Assembly: GCF_039536205.1 (NCBI RefSeq)
Contig: NZ_BAAAYL010000001.1
Coordinates: forward strand, 4,030,001-4,094,000
Length of the DNA: 64,000 nucleotides
Direction: 5' to 3'
Origin: Streptomyces sannanensis
GTDB taxonomy: Bacteria; Actinomycetota; Actinomycetes; Streptomycetales; Streptomycetaceae
The notes under the pieces are model-generated. The model had not been told where the DNA came from, did no database searches, and saw only the letters and a list, made by a program, of their open reading frames with translations. The stretch's first letter is position 1; each line of letters begins with the position of its first letter. A program made the translations under genes and the position numbers. Of the stretch, positions 47,728 to 58,472 are shown piece after piece.

Positions 47728-48360
47728 ATGGCCCGTCGCAACCCTCTGCCCCCGCCTCCGCCGCCCGTGCACCTGCGTGCCTGGCCCGACCGCGAGGCGA
47801 TGCTCGCCGACCGGGCGCAGGTCCTGGGGGAGTTGAGCAGGCGCAGCGTGGGGCTGAGACGGCTGATGCTGCTGTGGGCGATGGCGGTACTGGTCGCGGT
47901 GGGATGGTCGTTCGTGGGGGCGGCGCTCCTGACCTTCGCCGAATCCCTGGACGTCATCAGCTACTTCTTCGGCGCGCTCATGCTGGCGTTGGGCCTCGCG
48001 TCGATGGTGCCGACGGGCTTCGCCGTCGCGGGCGCCGTCCGCCGGGACCGGCAGGTGCGTGAACTGCTCGACCAGTGGGGCGCGTTGGACCGAGACCCGG
48101 CGGCGGACGCGCGCTGCCGTGCACCCGGGCCGACGCTGTGCTGGCTGCTGTTGTCGGTCGCGCCGTGTGCCCTCGGCCTCTATGTGTCCTTCGCTTCGAC
48201 CGCGGGCGCCGAGCCCGGCCGCGACACCTATGCGGGGGTGGCCTACGGACTCGGCATGGGCGTCATCGCCTGGCTGACCGGGCTGCTCGGCGTGGCGAAG
48301 GCGGTGTCGCACTACCGGTGGGTGACGCGGACCCTGATGGGCGCGCCGGTGCGTCGGTAG
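47728..48360 (+). CDS. Four-helix membrane protein of unknown function
   Basis: This 210-residue protein has a Pro-rich N-terminus (NPLPPPPPPVHL) and four predicted membrane helices at about 50-75, 82-105, 135-157 and 172-195. A -10-like TAGCCT ends 8 nt before the ATG, hinting at a leaderless mRNA. No family was recognised. Confidence 0.7.
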   Translation: MARRNPLPPPPPPVHLRAWPDREAMLADRAQVLGELSRRSVGLRRLMLLWAMAVLVAVGWSFVGAALLTFAESLDVISYFFGALMLALGLASMVPTGFAVAGAVRRDRQVRELLDQWGALDRDPAADARCRAPGPTLCWLLLSVAPCALGLYVSFASTAGAEPGRDTYAGVAYGLGMGVIAWLTGLLGVAKAVSHYRWVTRTLMGAPVRR

Positions 48361-48403
48361 TGCCGCGACCGGTCGGTCAGGCCGGATGAGGGCCTGAGGG
48401 ATG

Positions 48404-49594
48404 TCATGCCCGCGGTGTGGCCGGGTGCCCGATCAGCATGGTCGGGGCGCCCGCCACCCGGGTGAGGAAGACCGTCGCGGAGTACGGACCGTGCGGTTTC
48501 ACCTTGCGGCGGAGTTCTTCCGGTTCGACGGCCGAACCGCGTTTCTTGACGGTGAGGATGCCGACTTCGCGTTCGCGCAGGAGCGCCTTCAGCTTCTTCA
48601 GGTTGAAGGGGAGTTCGTCGGTGATCTCGTACGCGGTGGCGTAAGGGGTCGGGCGCAGTTCGTCCGACGTGATGTAGGCGATCGTCTCGTCGAGCAGCCC
48701 GCCGTCGACCTGGGCGGCGACCTCGGCGACCAGGTGGGCGCGGATGGCGGCGCCGTCCGGCTCGTACAGATAGCGGCCGGTCCTGCGGACCGCGGGATCG
48801 GGCAGCCCGCTGCCGGCGAGGGTGTGCGGGCCTGGGAGCAGAGTGGCCCGTACCGTACCGGGGTCCGTGCCGAACCACAGCACGGCCTCCTTCACATCGC
48901 CGTGGTCGGAGATCCACTCGGCCTCGGCGTCCTCGGGGACGGCCTCGTGGGGGATGCCCGGGGCGATCTTGAGGGCGGCGCGGGGGGCCGTACGGGCCGC
49001 GCCGACGGCCCAGGACAGCGGCGGGGAGTACGCCTCCGGGTCGAAGACACGGCCGCGGCTGCCCCGCCGGGCCGGGTCGACGAAGACGGCGTCGTACGGC
49101 GCCGTGTCGATCTCGGTGACATCGGCGCAGCGGACCTCGATCAGGCCGGCCAGGTCCAGCGCCTCGGCGTTGGCGCGGGCGACGGCCGCGGTGAGCGGGT
49201 CGCGGTCGACGGCCAGGACGGAGATGCCGGCGCGTGCGAGGGCGATGGCGTCGCCGCCGATGCCGCAGCAGAGGTCGGCCAGGCTGCGTACGCCGAGCCC
49301 GGCGAAGCGCCGGGCGCGGTACGCGGCGACGGAGGCGCGGGTCGCCTGCTCGACGCCGTTCGGGGTGAAGTACATCCGGTGGGCGTCCTCGGCGCCGAAC
49401 TTCGCGACCGCCCGCTGGCGCAGCCGTGCCTGGGTGAGGGCCGCGGACACGAGTCCGGCGGGGTGGTCGCGGCGCAGCCGGGTGGCGGTCGCCAGTTCCC
49501 GCGCGGGGTCGTAGTCGCGCAGGGCGGCGAGCAGGGTGCGGCCCTCCTCGGTGAGCAGAGCGGAGAAGGCGTCGAGGTCGTTCACGCGGCCCAT
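48404..49594 (-). CDS. Class I SAM-dependent methyltransferase with THUMP-like end
   Basis: This 396-residue protein has a SAM-binding motif (LADLCCGIGGDAIALA), VDRDP and VFVDPARR. A C-terminal THUMP-like region follows (ITSDELRPTPYATAYEI). It may methylate RNA. The ATG at 49594 and a GTG at 49585 are both possible. Confidence 0.85.
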   Translation of the reverse strand: MGRVNDLDAFSALLTEEGRTLLAALRDYDPARELATATRLRRDHPAGLVSAALTQARLRQRAVAKFGAEDAHRMYFTPNGVEQATRASVAAYRARRFAGLGVRSLADLCCGIGGDAIALARAGISVLAVDRDPLTAAVARANAEALDLAGLIEVRCADVTEIDTAPYDAVFVDPARRGSRGRVFDPEAYSPPLSWAVGAARTAPRAALKIAPGIPHEAVPEDAEAEWISDHGDVKEAVLWFGTDPGTVRATLLPGPHTLAGSGLPDPAVRRTGRYLYEPDGAAIRAHLVAEVAAQVDGGLLDETIAYITSDELRPTPYATAYEITDELPFNLKKLKALLREREVGILTVKKRGSAVEPEELRRKVKPHGPYSATVFLTRVAGAPTMLIGHPATPRA

Positions 49595-49676
49595 TGTGGG
49601 CCAGTCGGTGGATGGCGGGCGCGCGGTGGCGGTGTCTGCGGGGTGCGAAGTGGGGCCGCTGACAGGATGCGATGCC

Positions 49677-50621
49677 ATGCAACTTGTACGACAAAACGAC
49701 AATATGAGGGCAAAATTCAAAGGGCAGAGGATCCGGACGGTCATGGCCGTGCTGCTGACCGCCGCGATCGGTTCCGGCTGTGCGGCAGGGGCGCCGGACA
49801 GTGGGCCGTACGGCGGAGCCGGGGCCGCGAATGCCCAGCTACGGCATTACCGGTCCGGTCCGGCCCGGGCCATGGCCGCGTACGCCGGCCAACTGCGGTT
49901 CGCCTACGCCGAACGGGAGGCCGTCGCCAGGAAGTGGGGGCTGGTCAGGACACCGCTGGTCGCTCCGCCGGCGCCGGCCGTGAAGCCGAGGATCACGACG
50001 CGCAAGGGCTTCGAGGTGGCGGGGTGGCCAGGGCTGCCGCCGGTTTTCACCTCCGTGCCGGTCGCCGAGCGGGTGGTCTTCCTGACGATCGACGACGGGG
50101 CGGAGAAGGACCCGGAGCTGCTGCGGATGATGACGGAGGTCGGCATCCCGTACAGCGCCTTCCTCAGCGACTATCTGGTGCGGGACAACTACGGGTACTT
50201 CGCCCGGATGCAGGGGCGTGGGGTGAGTCTGAACAATCACACGCTCAACCACCGCTATCTGCCGGGGCTGCCGTACGAGCGGCAGCGCAAGGAGATCTGC
50301 GACCAGCAGAGCGTCATCGAGAAGGAGTTCGGCAAGCGGCCTACGCTCTTCCGCCCGCCGTACGGCAATTACAACCGCGACACCCTGCGCGCCGCGAAGT
50401 CCTGCGGGATCAAGGCCGTGCCCCTGTGGGAGGCGGAGGCGTTCCCGGACCGTTTCGCGTGGCGCGAGCCGGACCAGGATCTGCACCCCGGCGACATCAT
50501 CCTCACGCACTTCCGCGGCCGCGATGACTGGAACGGCACCATGCCCGACGTGATCCGTCATGTGATGAGGACGGTCACGGAGAAGGGGTACGCGGTGGCC
50601 AGGCTGGAGGACTACGTATGA
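49677..50621 (+). CDS. Polysaccharide deacetylase lipoprotein (CE4)
   Basis: This 314-residue protein has a signal peptide ending in lipobox GSGC. The NodB domain has the metal Asp-Asp in LTIDDGAEKD, the HTLNH pair (H-x3-H), RPPYG and a final His in LTHFR. It removes acetyl groups from peptidoglycan or chitin-like glycans outside the cell. The start region is AT-rich relative to the rest. Confidence 0.87.
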   Translation: MQLVRQNDNMRAKFKGQRIRTVMAVLLTAAIGSGCAAGAPDSGPYGGAGAANAQLRHYRSGPARAMAAYAGQLRFAYAEREAVARKWGLVRTPLVAPPAPAVKPRITTRKGFEVAGWPGLPPVFTSVPVAERVVFLTIDDGAEKDPELLRMMTEVGIPYSAFLSDYLVRDNYGYFARMQGRGVSLNNHTLNHRYLPGLPYERQRKEICDQQSVIEKEFGKRPTLFRPPYGNYNRDTLRAAKSCGIKAVPLWEAEAFPDRFAWREPDQDLHPGDIILTHFRGRDDWNGTMPDVIRHVMRTVTEKGYAVARLEDYV

Positions 50622-50670
50622 CCGCCCGGCCCGAGCCGGTCGGCGGCGGGGTGCGGCACGGCACGGCGCG

Positions 50671-50697
50671 TTGGCACTCCGCTTGACCGAGTGCTAA
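50671..50697. promoter_or_regulatory. CIRCE operator 1 of groESL
   Basis: TTGGCACTC-N9-GAGTGCTAA is a near-consensus HrcA site. A promoter (TTGACC 50683-50688, 18 nt, TAGTCT 50707-50712) has its -35 inside the spacer, so HrcA binding would block RNA polymerase. Confidence 0.9.
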
Positions 50698-50717
50698 TCG
50701 GAGTCCTAGTCTCAGGT

Positions 50718-50744
50718 CTGGCACTCCCCACCGGAGAGTGCCAG
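50718..50744. promoter_or_regulatory. CIRCE operator 2 of groESL
   Basis: CTGGCACTC-N9-GAGTGCCAG has perfect 9-9-9 spacing and lies just after the -10, over the likely transcription start. Confidence 0.9.
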
Positions 50745-50845
50745 CCACACGCGACGGGCAGGTCCGGCACCCGCGACGACGGATCGACCTGGTCGCCACC
50801 TCAGACAGTTAACCCCGCGAGATCTCCGAAGGGGGAGGTCGGATC

Positions 50846-51154
50846 GTGACGACCACCAGCTCCAAGGTTGCCATCAAGCCGCTCGAGGACCGCATCGTGG
50901 TCCAGCCGCTGGACGCCGAGCAGACCACGGCCTCTGGCCTGGTCATCCCGGACACCGCCAAGGAGAAGCCCCAGGAGGGCGTCGTCCTGGCCGTGGGCCC
51001 GGGCCGCTTCGAGAACGGCGAGCGCCTGCCGCTCGACGTCAAGACCGGCGACATCGTCCTGTACAGCAAGTACGGCGGCACCGAGGTGAAGTACAGCGGC
51101 GAGGAGTACCTCGTCCTCTCGGCTCGCGACGTGCTCGCGATCATCGAGAAGTAA
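50846..51154 (+). CDS. groES: Co-chaperonin GroES
   Basis: This 102-residue protein has the mobile loop and roof ([20 protein letters not shown]) and ends VLAIIEK. It starts at GTG 50846. It caps the GroEL ring. It is 96 nt before groEL1. Confidence 0.97.
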   Translation: MTTTSSKVAIKPLEDRIVVQPLDAEQTTASGLVIPDTAKEKPQEGVVLAVGPGRFENGERLPLDVKTGDIVLYSKYGGTEVKYSGEEYLVLSARDVLAIIEK

Positions 51155-51241
51155 TTCACCCGAAGTTTTGATCTGCGCCCCTGGCTCCCTGACCTTCATA
51201 TCCGGGCGCCCGGGGCGCAGTTCATATCAGAAGAGGACTGA

Positions 51242-52873
<1,632 letters not shown>

Positions 52874-52881
52874 GTGCGCTG

Positions 52882-52918
52882 AAAAGGCCCTCGTTCCCTC
52901 CGGGGGCGGGGGCCTTTT
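52882..52918 (+). terminator. Terminator after groEL1
   Basis: AAAAGGCCC with GGGCCTTTT and inner G/C pairs, followed by TTTTCC, forms an intrinsic terminator 9 nt after the stop. Confidence 0.8.
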
Positions 52919-52947
52919 CCCGTCTGCGCGGGCTTCCCGTGCGGCCG

Positions 52948-53646
52948 CTACATCTCCAGCGCGCCCAGTTGCCCCATCAGGCCGAGCCGGTCGTACTGCC
53001 ACCAGCCTTCGAGGATCTTGCCGTCGCCGCGGCAGCGGTGGATCGTCGTACCGGTCATCGTGACCTGCTGGCCACTGGCCGGGATCCCCATGAAGTCACC
53101 GTTGTGAGTGGCCTCCCAGGTCCAGCGGCTGCACACCCGGTCGCCTTCCTCGATCTGGTCGTCGATGCTCATGGTGAAGTCGAACCCGCCGCGCCACATC
53201 TCGGCCTCCCGGCGGAACGCGTCCATCCCTATGACGTCCTGCGGGTTGTTCGGGTCGTGGTCGTGGTAGCTCTCCGCCACGACTTCGTCGAGCGGAGGGA
53301 GCTCGCCCTTGGTGGAAAGCAGCTCGAAGAGCCTGCGGGCGTTCGTCTTGTTGAGCTGATCGTCCCGGACCACGTCGAGGTCCGTGAACGTCGGGGTCTC
53401 GTCACAGAGGGCGACCATCTCCTGGAAGATCCGGTCGGTCTCCGGCAGGTTCGAGTTCTTCATCGCTTCTTCGTACGACGAGAACTCCACGATCTCCACG
53501 AAGTGGTTCGACTCGGACCTGTCCTTGCCTATGACGCTGTGGGTGGCGGTCCGCTTGCCCTTGGTCTGCTCGACCCATGTGTCCATGAGCCGGTTCATCT
53601 CGTCGAACCGACTGGTCTTACAGTCGATCAACTGTACGAATGTCAT
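52948..53646 (-). CDS. Ester cyclase/SnoaL-like protein with N-terminal ABM-like domain
   Basis: This 232-residue protein has a first half resembling a small alpha/beta barrel (VQLIDCKTSRFDEMNRLMD, FVEIVEFSSYEEAM). A SnoaL/NTF2-like second half follows (FTMSIDDQIEEGDRVCSRW, TGTTIHRCRGDGKI). The start 53646 follows GGGAGG with 4 nt. The palindrome GGATATATCC (53677-53686) lies upstream. The substrate is unknown. Confidence 0.8.
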   Translation of the reverse strand: MTFVQLIDCKTSRFDEMNRLMDTWVEQTKGKRTATHSVIGKDRSESNHFVEIVEFSSYEEAMKNSNLPETDRIFQEMVALCDETPTFTDLDVVRDDQLNKTNARRLFELLSTKGELPPLDEVVAESYHDHDPNNPQDVIGMDAFRREAEMWRGGFDFTMSIDDQIEEGDRVCSRWTWEATHNGDFMGIPASGQQVTMTGTTIHRCRGDGKILEGWWQYDRLGLMGQLGALEM

Positions 53647-53766
53647 GGCGCCTCCCGACGTCACCCGGGTCGAGTCGGATATATCCAGTTTAGTGAAGAA
53701 TGGGTGATTCGCTTAGGGTGAATGGTTCGACGTGTCCACATGGACCGGTCGGCGAACGGACGGCCA

Positions 53767-53862
53767 ACTTGACGCTGCCGGCGGTCAGTCCGGCCTTCCA
53801 GTGCCGTCGCAGGGAGACGAGCGACGATCAGGGGGATGACGGCGAGGAGGGAGCCGGTGACA
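53767..53862 (-). pseudogene. Possible remnant of a sugar ABC transporter permease C-terminus
   Basis: Reading the minus strand gives GSLLAVIPLIV and then, after a frame change, LRRHWKAGLTAGSVK. These resemble the C-terminal end of CUT1 carbohydrate ABC permeases. A frameshift splits them and no upstream gene is present. This is an inference from sequence pattern. Confidence 0.4.
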
Positions 53863-53914
53863 CCCCGACTTCCGGCTCTGCGCCGGCTCCCCTGCGCCGG
53901 CCGCCGGAGCCCCG

Positions 53915-54000
53915 GTCGGGAACAACGGCGGCCAGGACCTGTTTCGGCCATCCGCTGCCTACGACCGGAGCCCCCGACATCGGCGCCTACGAGGGGCTGG
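53915..54000 (+). pseudogene. Frameshifted remnant of a beta-helix carbohydrate protein C-terminus
   Basis: VGNNGGQD in one frame continues, after a one-base insertion near 53943, as FGHPLPTTGAPDIGAYEG. The DIGAYE ending with the preceding GNNGGxDFxGxP is typical of right-handed beta-helix (pectate-lyase-like) proteins. The rest of the gene is missing. The other parts of 53665-54020 hold no gene. Confidence 0.5.
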
Positions 54001-54020
54001 GCATTCCGTGGCCGAGATCC

Positions 54021-54794
54021 TCACTGCGGCCCGTATTTGCGGCCTGTCCTGGAGGAGACCCCTCCGAGCAGGCCGCGCGGGACCAGCTTCGTGACGCCCA
54101 TCAGCGCCTTGTACCGCGGGTCCGGGACGCACAGCGACTTGCCGCGGTTCAGGTCCTGCAGGGCCTCCGCCGCCACCTTGTCCGCGTCGAGCCACATCCA
54201 GCCCGGGATGTTCTCCGTCCCCATTCCGGCCCGCTGGTGGAACTCGGTCCGTACGAACCCGGGGCACAGTGCCATCAGCCGTACGCCCGACCCGGCCAGG
54301 TCCTTCGCCGCACCCTGGGTGAACTGCACGACCCATGCCTTGGACGCGCCGTAGGTCCCACGCGGCACGAAGGCCGCCACCGACGCCACATTGATCACCC
54401 CGCCGCGGTGGCGTTTCCGCATCGCCTCCGTGGCCGCCGAGGTGAGACGCAGCACCGCCTCGCAGTGGACCTTGAGCATCCTCAGCTCGTCGGCCATCGG
54501 GACTTCCAGATACCGGCCCTTGTTGCCGAAGCCGGCGTTGTTGACCAGCAGGTCCACCGGGTGGGTGCGGTCCGCGAGCCGTGCCTCGACCGCCGCGATG
54601 CCGTCGTCCGTGCTCAGGTCGGCGGTCAGCACCTCGGCCTCGATGGAGTGCCGGTCATGCAGTTCGGTGGCCTGCCTCTCCAGCCGGTCGGTGTCGCGCG
54701 CCACCAGCACCAGGTTCCGTCCGTCCGCGGCGAGCCGCCGCGCGAAGGCGGCACCGATACCCGCCGTCGCGCCCGTGATCAGTGCAGTCGTCAT
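54021..54794 (-). CDS. Short-chain dehydrogenase/reductase
   Basis: This 257-residue Rossmann protein has nucleotide motif GATAGIG (8-14), NNAG, catalytic Ser138, Tyr148 and Lys152 (YGASK). The substrate is unknown. It reads toward the remnants at 53,770-54,000. Confidence 0.9.
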   Translation of the reverse strand: MTTALITGATAGIGAAFARRLAADGRNLVLVARDTDRLERQATELHDRHSIEAEVLTADLSTDDGIAAVEARLADRTHPVDLLVNNAGFGNKGRYLEVPMADELRMLKVHCEAVLRLTSAATEAMRKRHRGGVINVASVAAFVPRGTYGASKAWVVQFTQGAAKDLAGSGVRLMALCPGFVRTEFHQRAGMGTENIPGWMWLDADKVAAEALQDLNRGKSLCVPDPRYKALMGVTKLVPRGLLGGVSSRTGRKYGPQ

Positions 54795-54803
54795 ACGGGC
54801 ACG

Positions 54804-56318
54804 TTAGTGCCCCTCGTGACCGTGCGCCGGGTGCGGCGTACCCGCCCGCTGTCCCTTCTCGACGACCACGAACTGCCCCATCATCGCCTGGTCCTCGTGA
54901 TACAGCAGGTGGCAGTGGTACATGTACGGCGTGTCGGGGTCGGCCGGCCCGTCGAAGCGCATTGCCACCTTCATGGTCGTGCCCGAGGGGACGAACACCG
55001 TGTCCTTGGCCCCGCGCAGCGCGGCCGGCGGCCTCTTGCCGTTCACCTCCAGCACCCTGAACTGCACGTCGTGGACGTGGAAGTTGTGCGGCATACCGTC
55101 GTTGTTGCGTATCGTCCAGGTCTCGGCGGTGCCCCGGGCGACCGTCTCGTCCACTCGGCCCATGTCCATCTTCCGGCCGTTGATCCCGGAGAACTTCAGC
55201 TCGAAGTGGCGTCCGCGCACCGAGTCCGATCCGTCGGGGACCGCCAGTTCCCCCAGCCGCGCGGGCAGTCCGGGCGACGGGCGCAGGGACGGTGCGGCCC
55301 GCAGTTGGAGTACGTCGAAGGAGTCGTCGCCCCCGCTGAACCGCTGGTTGAAGAAGTCCATTCCCGCATCGAGCGGATGGCTGCGCAGCACGGTCCGCTC
55401 ACCCGGCCGCATCCGCACCACGATCTCGGCACGCTCACCCGGAGACAGCTTCACCCGGTCCATCACGGCCGGTTGCTCCAGCAGCCCGCCGTCCGTGCCG
55501 ATGAGGGAGAAGTCCCGGCCGTCGTCGAAGCCGAAGGTGTACACGCGGGCCGTCGAGGCGTTCAGCAGCCGCAGCCGTATGAGCTCGTCACCCACTTCGC
55601 GATAGGGCGCGAGGGTGCCGTTGACCATCGTGCGGTCGCCCAGGAAGCCCACGCTCGCCAGCAGCGGGTGTCCGTGGTCGAACCGTGCTCCGTCGAACCT
55701 CACGTCCTGCACGATGACCGGCAGATCGTCCACGCCGTACCGCCGCGGCAGCGTCAGCCGCTCCGTCCTGTCGTCGTCGAGCAGGAACATCCCGGCCAGA
55801 CCCCGCTGTACATGCTTCTCCGTGGCCCCGTGCGGATGCGGGTGGTACCAGAGGGTCGCGGCGGGCTGGTTCACCGTCCAGCGCGGCGTCCATACGCCAC
55901 CGGCATCGATCATCTGGTGCGGTCCGCCGTCCATCCGCGCAGGCAGGTGCATGCCGTGCCAGTGCACCGTGGAAGGCTCGGGCAGGGTGTTCCGTATCCG
56001 GACCTCGACCTTCTCGCCGCGCCCGGCGCGCAGCGTCGGCCCGAGGTAGTCCCCGCTGAAGCCCCAGGTCGGGGTCTTCCTCCTGGGCATGAACTCCCGC
56101 TCGCCCGCCTGCATCGTCAGGTCGAAGACGCGCGTGCCGTCCTTGCGCAGCGTGGACTTCGCGAGCGGCGGTATCGCCAGCTCGTTGCGGAAGTCCGTAC
56201 TGCCGACGGTGGAGACGTCGGCGGAGGTGTACAGCCAGGTGAAGCCGGCGCCCACCGCGAGGACGAGCACGGCGACGACCGAGCCGAGGATGACGAGAAC
56301 GCGCTTCAGCCGAGTCAT
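54804..56318 (-). CDS. Membrane-anchored multicopper oxidase
   Basis: This 504-residue protein has an N-terminal membrane helix (VLVILGSVVAVLVLAVGAGF) and three cupredoxin domains. All four copper motifs are present: HWHG, HPHPHG, HNFHVH and HCHLLYHEDQAMM. The Met after the last motif gives a laccase/CotA-type T1 site. The C-terminus is His-rich. It oxidises phenols or metals outside the membrane. Confidence 0.93.
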   Translation of the reverse strand: MTRLKRVLVILGSVVAVLVLAVGAGFTWLYTSADVSTVGSTDFRNELAIPPLAKSTLRKDGTRVFDLTMQAGEREFMPRRKTPTWGFSGDYLGPTLRAGRGEKVEVRIRNTLPEPSTVHWHGMHLPARMDGGPHQMIDAGGVWTPRWTVNQPAATLWYHPHPHGATEKHVQRGLAGMFLLDDDRTERLTLPRRYGVDDLPVIVQDVRFDGARFDHGHPLLASVGFLGDRTMVNGTLAPYREVGDELIRLRLLNASTARVYTFGFDDGRDFSLIGTDGGLLEQPAVMDRVKLSPGERAEIVVRMRPGERTVLRSHPLDAGMDFFNQRFSGGDDSFDVLQLRAAPSLRPSPGLPARLGELAVPDGSDSVRGRHFELKFSGINGRKMDMGRVDETVARGTAETWTIRNNDGMPHNFHVHDVQFRVLEVNGKRPPAALRGAKDTVFVPSGTTMKVAMRFDGPADPDTPYMYHCHLLYHEDQAMMGQFVVVEKGQRAGTPHPAHGHEGH

Positions 56319-56423
56319 GTTCCAAGGTTCCCGGCCGACGGCCCTCCCCGGCATCGGGGACGGCCCCCCAGTCTTCCCCGATTCAAGTCCGCGCTTTTGT
56401 CAGGGATTTCCCCCAGCAGGTAC

Positions 56424-57092
56424 TCAGCCTCCCTGCTTGGAGACGTACTCCTTCGTCTTTCGCAGGATGTTTGGGTCCAGCGCGTCACCTGCGGCGAGCA
56501 GCCGCGGCAGCAGCGTGCGTTCGGTGGTGACGGCCCGGAACTGCACGGCCACGGTGATGTCGTGGTCCGGACGGTGCACGATCCCGATCGGGTCCCCGGC
56601 CCGGATCTCGCCCGGCTCGATCACTCGCAGATACGCCCCCGGGGCCGCGGCCTGCGTGAAGCGCCTGACCCAGCCCTGCTCCCCCAGCCAGCCGGCGAAC
56701 GTGCGGCACGGAACACGGCCCGAGGCGACCTCCAGCACCAGCTGCTCGCCGACGCGCCACCGCTCACCGATCAGAGCACCGTTCACATCGACCCCGAGCG
56801 TGGTGAGGTTCTCGCCGAAGGAACCATTGCCGAGCGGTCGCCCCAGTTCCCGCTCCCACACGTCCAGATCCTCGCGTGCGAAGGCGTACACGGCCTGGTG
56901 GCTCCCGCCGTGGTGCCGCAGGTCGCACACCGTGTCACCGCCGACCCCGCTTGCCCCCACGCCCTTGGGGCCGGGGTTCGTCACCCGTACGGGCCCCTCG
57001 GTGGGCTGTTTGTCGATCCCGGTGGCGCCGCCCTCGGCGTCCGTGTAGTCGACGACCTTCGGCTTCCCCAGATTCACCGTCAGAAGTTTCAT
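56424..57092 (-). CDS. MOSC domain protein
   Basis: This 222-residue protein has the YiiM/MOSC pattern: GDTVCDLRHHGGSHQAVYAF, NGSFGENLTT and GVDV, and Cys in GRVPCRTF, a likely molybdenum-sulfur ligand. It may act in detoxification of N-hydroxylated bases. It is divergent from the LysR gene. Confidence 0.9.
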   Translation of the reverse strand: MKLLTVNLGKPKVVDYTDAEGGATGIDKQPTEGPVRVTNPGPKGVGASGVGGDTVCDLRHHGGSHQAVYAFAREDLDVWERELGRPLGNGSFGENLTTLGVDVNGALIGERWRVGEQLVLEVASGRVPCRTFAGWLGEQGWVRRFTQAAAPGAYLRVIEPGEIRAGDPIGIVHRPDHDITVAVQFRAVTTERTLLPRLLAAGDALDPNILRKTKEYVSKQGG

Positions 57093-57173
57093 GCGGAGCA
57101 CGCTAATCGCACTTCCCTCCAAGTCGCGGGCTGATTTATCCGCCGCTCCCCAAGAATCCCTTATGGTGGAAGG

Positions 57174-58073
57174 GTGATCGAAGCCCGTCATCTCCGCGTC
57201 CTGCGCGCCGTGGCCGCCACCGGCTCCTTCTCCGCCGCCGCACGTGAGCTGGGCTGCACCCAGCCGGCCGTGAGCCAGCAGATGAAGGCCCTGGAATCCT
57301 CCGTGGGCACCCCGCTGCTGATCCGTACCGGCCGCGAGATGCGTCTGACCCAGGCGGGCGAGGCGCTGGTGCGCCATGCCTCGGGCATCCTCGCCGGGCT
57401 GACCGCCGCGGAGGAGGAGGTCGCGGCCATCGCCGGGCTGCGCGCCGGCCGGGTGCGCCTGGTCTCCTTCCCCAGCGGCAGCTCCACCCTCGTTCCCGCG
57501 GCTCTGGCGGCCCTGCGCGCGGCCCACCCCGGAACCCGGGTCTCCCTGGTCGAGGCCGAGCCGCCGCGTTCCGTCACGATGCTGCGCGACGGTGACTGCG
57601 ATGTGGCACTCGCCTTCCGCTACGAGGGTGCGGCCACTGCGGAGGAGTGGGACGAGCTCGTCGTACGCCCGCTGCTGAGCGACCGGCTCGTCGGTCTGGT
57701 CCCGGACGGGCACCGACTGGCCGGGGCGGGCACGGTGGCCATCGCCGATCTGGCCGACGAGCCGTGGATCGCGGGCTGCCCGCGGTGCCGCCGCCAGTTG
57801 GTGGAGGTCTGTGAGAGATCCGGATTCGTGCCGCGCATCGACTTCGCGACCGACGACTACCCTGCGGTGGTCGGCCTGGTCGGAGCGGGCCTCGGGGTCG
57901 CGGTGCTGCCGGAGCTGGCGCTGGAGGCGGTACGCCCCAAGGGGGCCCGTACCGTGGCGGTGGAGCCGTCCGTGCGGCGCGAGATCGTCGCGCTCACTCT
58001 TCCCGATCTGGCCCAGGTCCCGGCGGTCTCGGCCACCCTGGACCAGCTGACGCTGGTCGCCGCGCGCGGATAG
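57174..58073 (+). CDS. LysR-family transcriptional regulator
   Basis: This 299-residue protein has the winged HTH (TGSFSAAARELGCTQPAVSQ) and two LysR effector subdomains. It starts at GTG 57174 with GGAAG upstream. It is divergent from the MOSC gene, which is a plausible target. The ligand is unknown. Confidence 0.92.
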   Translation: MIEARHLRVLRAVAATGSFSAAARELGCTQPAVSQQMKALESSVGTPLLIRTGREMRLTQAGEALVRHASGILAGLTAAEEEVAAIAGLRAGRVRLVSFPSGSSTLVPAALAALRAAHPGTRVSLVEAEPPRSVTMLRDGDCDVALAFRYEGAATAEEWDELVVRPLLSDRLVGLVPDGHRLAGAGTVAIADLADEPWIAGCPRCRRQLVEVCERSGFVPRIDFATDDYPAVVGLVGAGLGVAVLPELALEAVRPKGARTVAVEPSVRREIVALTLPDLAQVPAVSATLDQLTLVAARG

Positions 58074-58096
58074 GGGCCCGCGCCGGGCCGGTCGGA

Positions 58097-58129
58097 CACT
58101 GCCGGACAGGCGGTGCAGAAACGTTTTTT
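58097..58129. terminator. Bidirectional terminator between lysR and whiD
   Basis: CACTGCC-GGACA-GGCGGTG (one G-U) is followed by CAGAAACG and TTTTTT. It lies between two convergent stops. Confidence 0.55.
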
Positions 58130-58142
58130 CATCGAGCCGGCA

Positions 58143-58472
58143 TCAGGCCTCCGCGGCGCCTCCCGTCGCCCCCGTCGATGTCGCGATCAGTCGGTGCCGT
58201 GCGCGGCCCATCAGCTCCTCGCGCTCGTCCTCGGTCAGGCCGCCCCACACGCCGTACGGCTCGCGCACAGCCAGTGCGTGAGCCGCGCATTGCGCTCGTA
58301 CCGGGCACCTCATGCAGACCTCTTTCGCCGAGTTCTCTCGCGCGCTGCGCGCCGCTCCGCGTTCGCCCTCCGGATGAAAGAAGAGCGAGCTGTCCACCCC
58401 ACGGCATGCCGCGAGCAGCTGCCAGTCCCACAGATCGGCGTTGGGTCCGGGAAGGCGGGAGAAATCTGCCAT
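58143..58472 (-). CDS. whiD: WhiB-family sporulation protein WhiD
   Basis: This 109-residue protein has the four Fe-S Cys at 23, 53, 56 and 62 (C-x29-C-x2-C-x5-C) and the GVWGG turn. The N-terminus MADFSRLPGPNADLWDWQLL matches WhiD as I recall it. WhiD is needed for late spore maturation and binds the sigma region 4 of HrdB-type factors. It is divergent from bldM, the arrangement known in S. coelicolor. Confidence 0.93.
   Translation of the reverse strand: MADFSRLPGPNADLWDWQLLAACRGVDSSLFFHPEGERGAARSARENSAKEVCMRCPVRAQCAAHALAVREPYGVWGGLTEDEREELMGRARHRLIATSTGATGGAAEA

Noticed and set aside
53700..57134. 1144-codon open frame on the plus strand
   Set aside because: It runs antisense to the SDR, multicopper oxidase and MOSC genes, all of which have clear motifs. 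High GC makes such shadows common.
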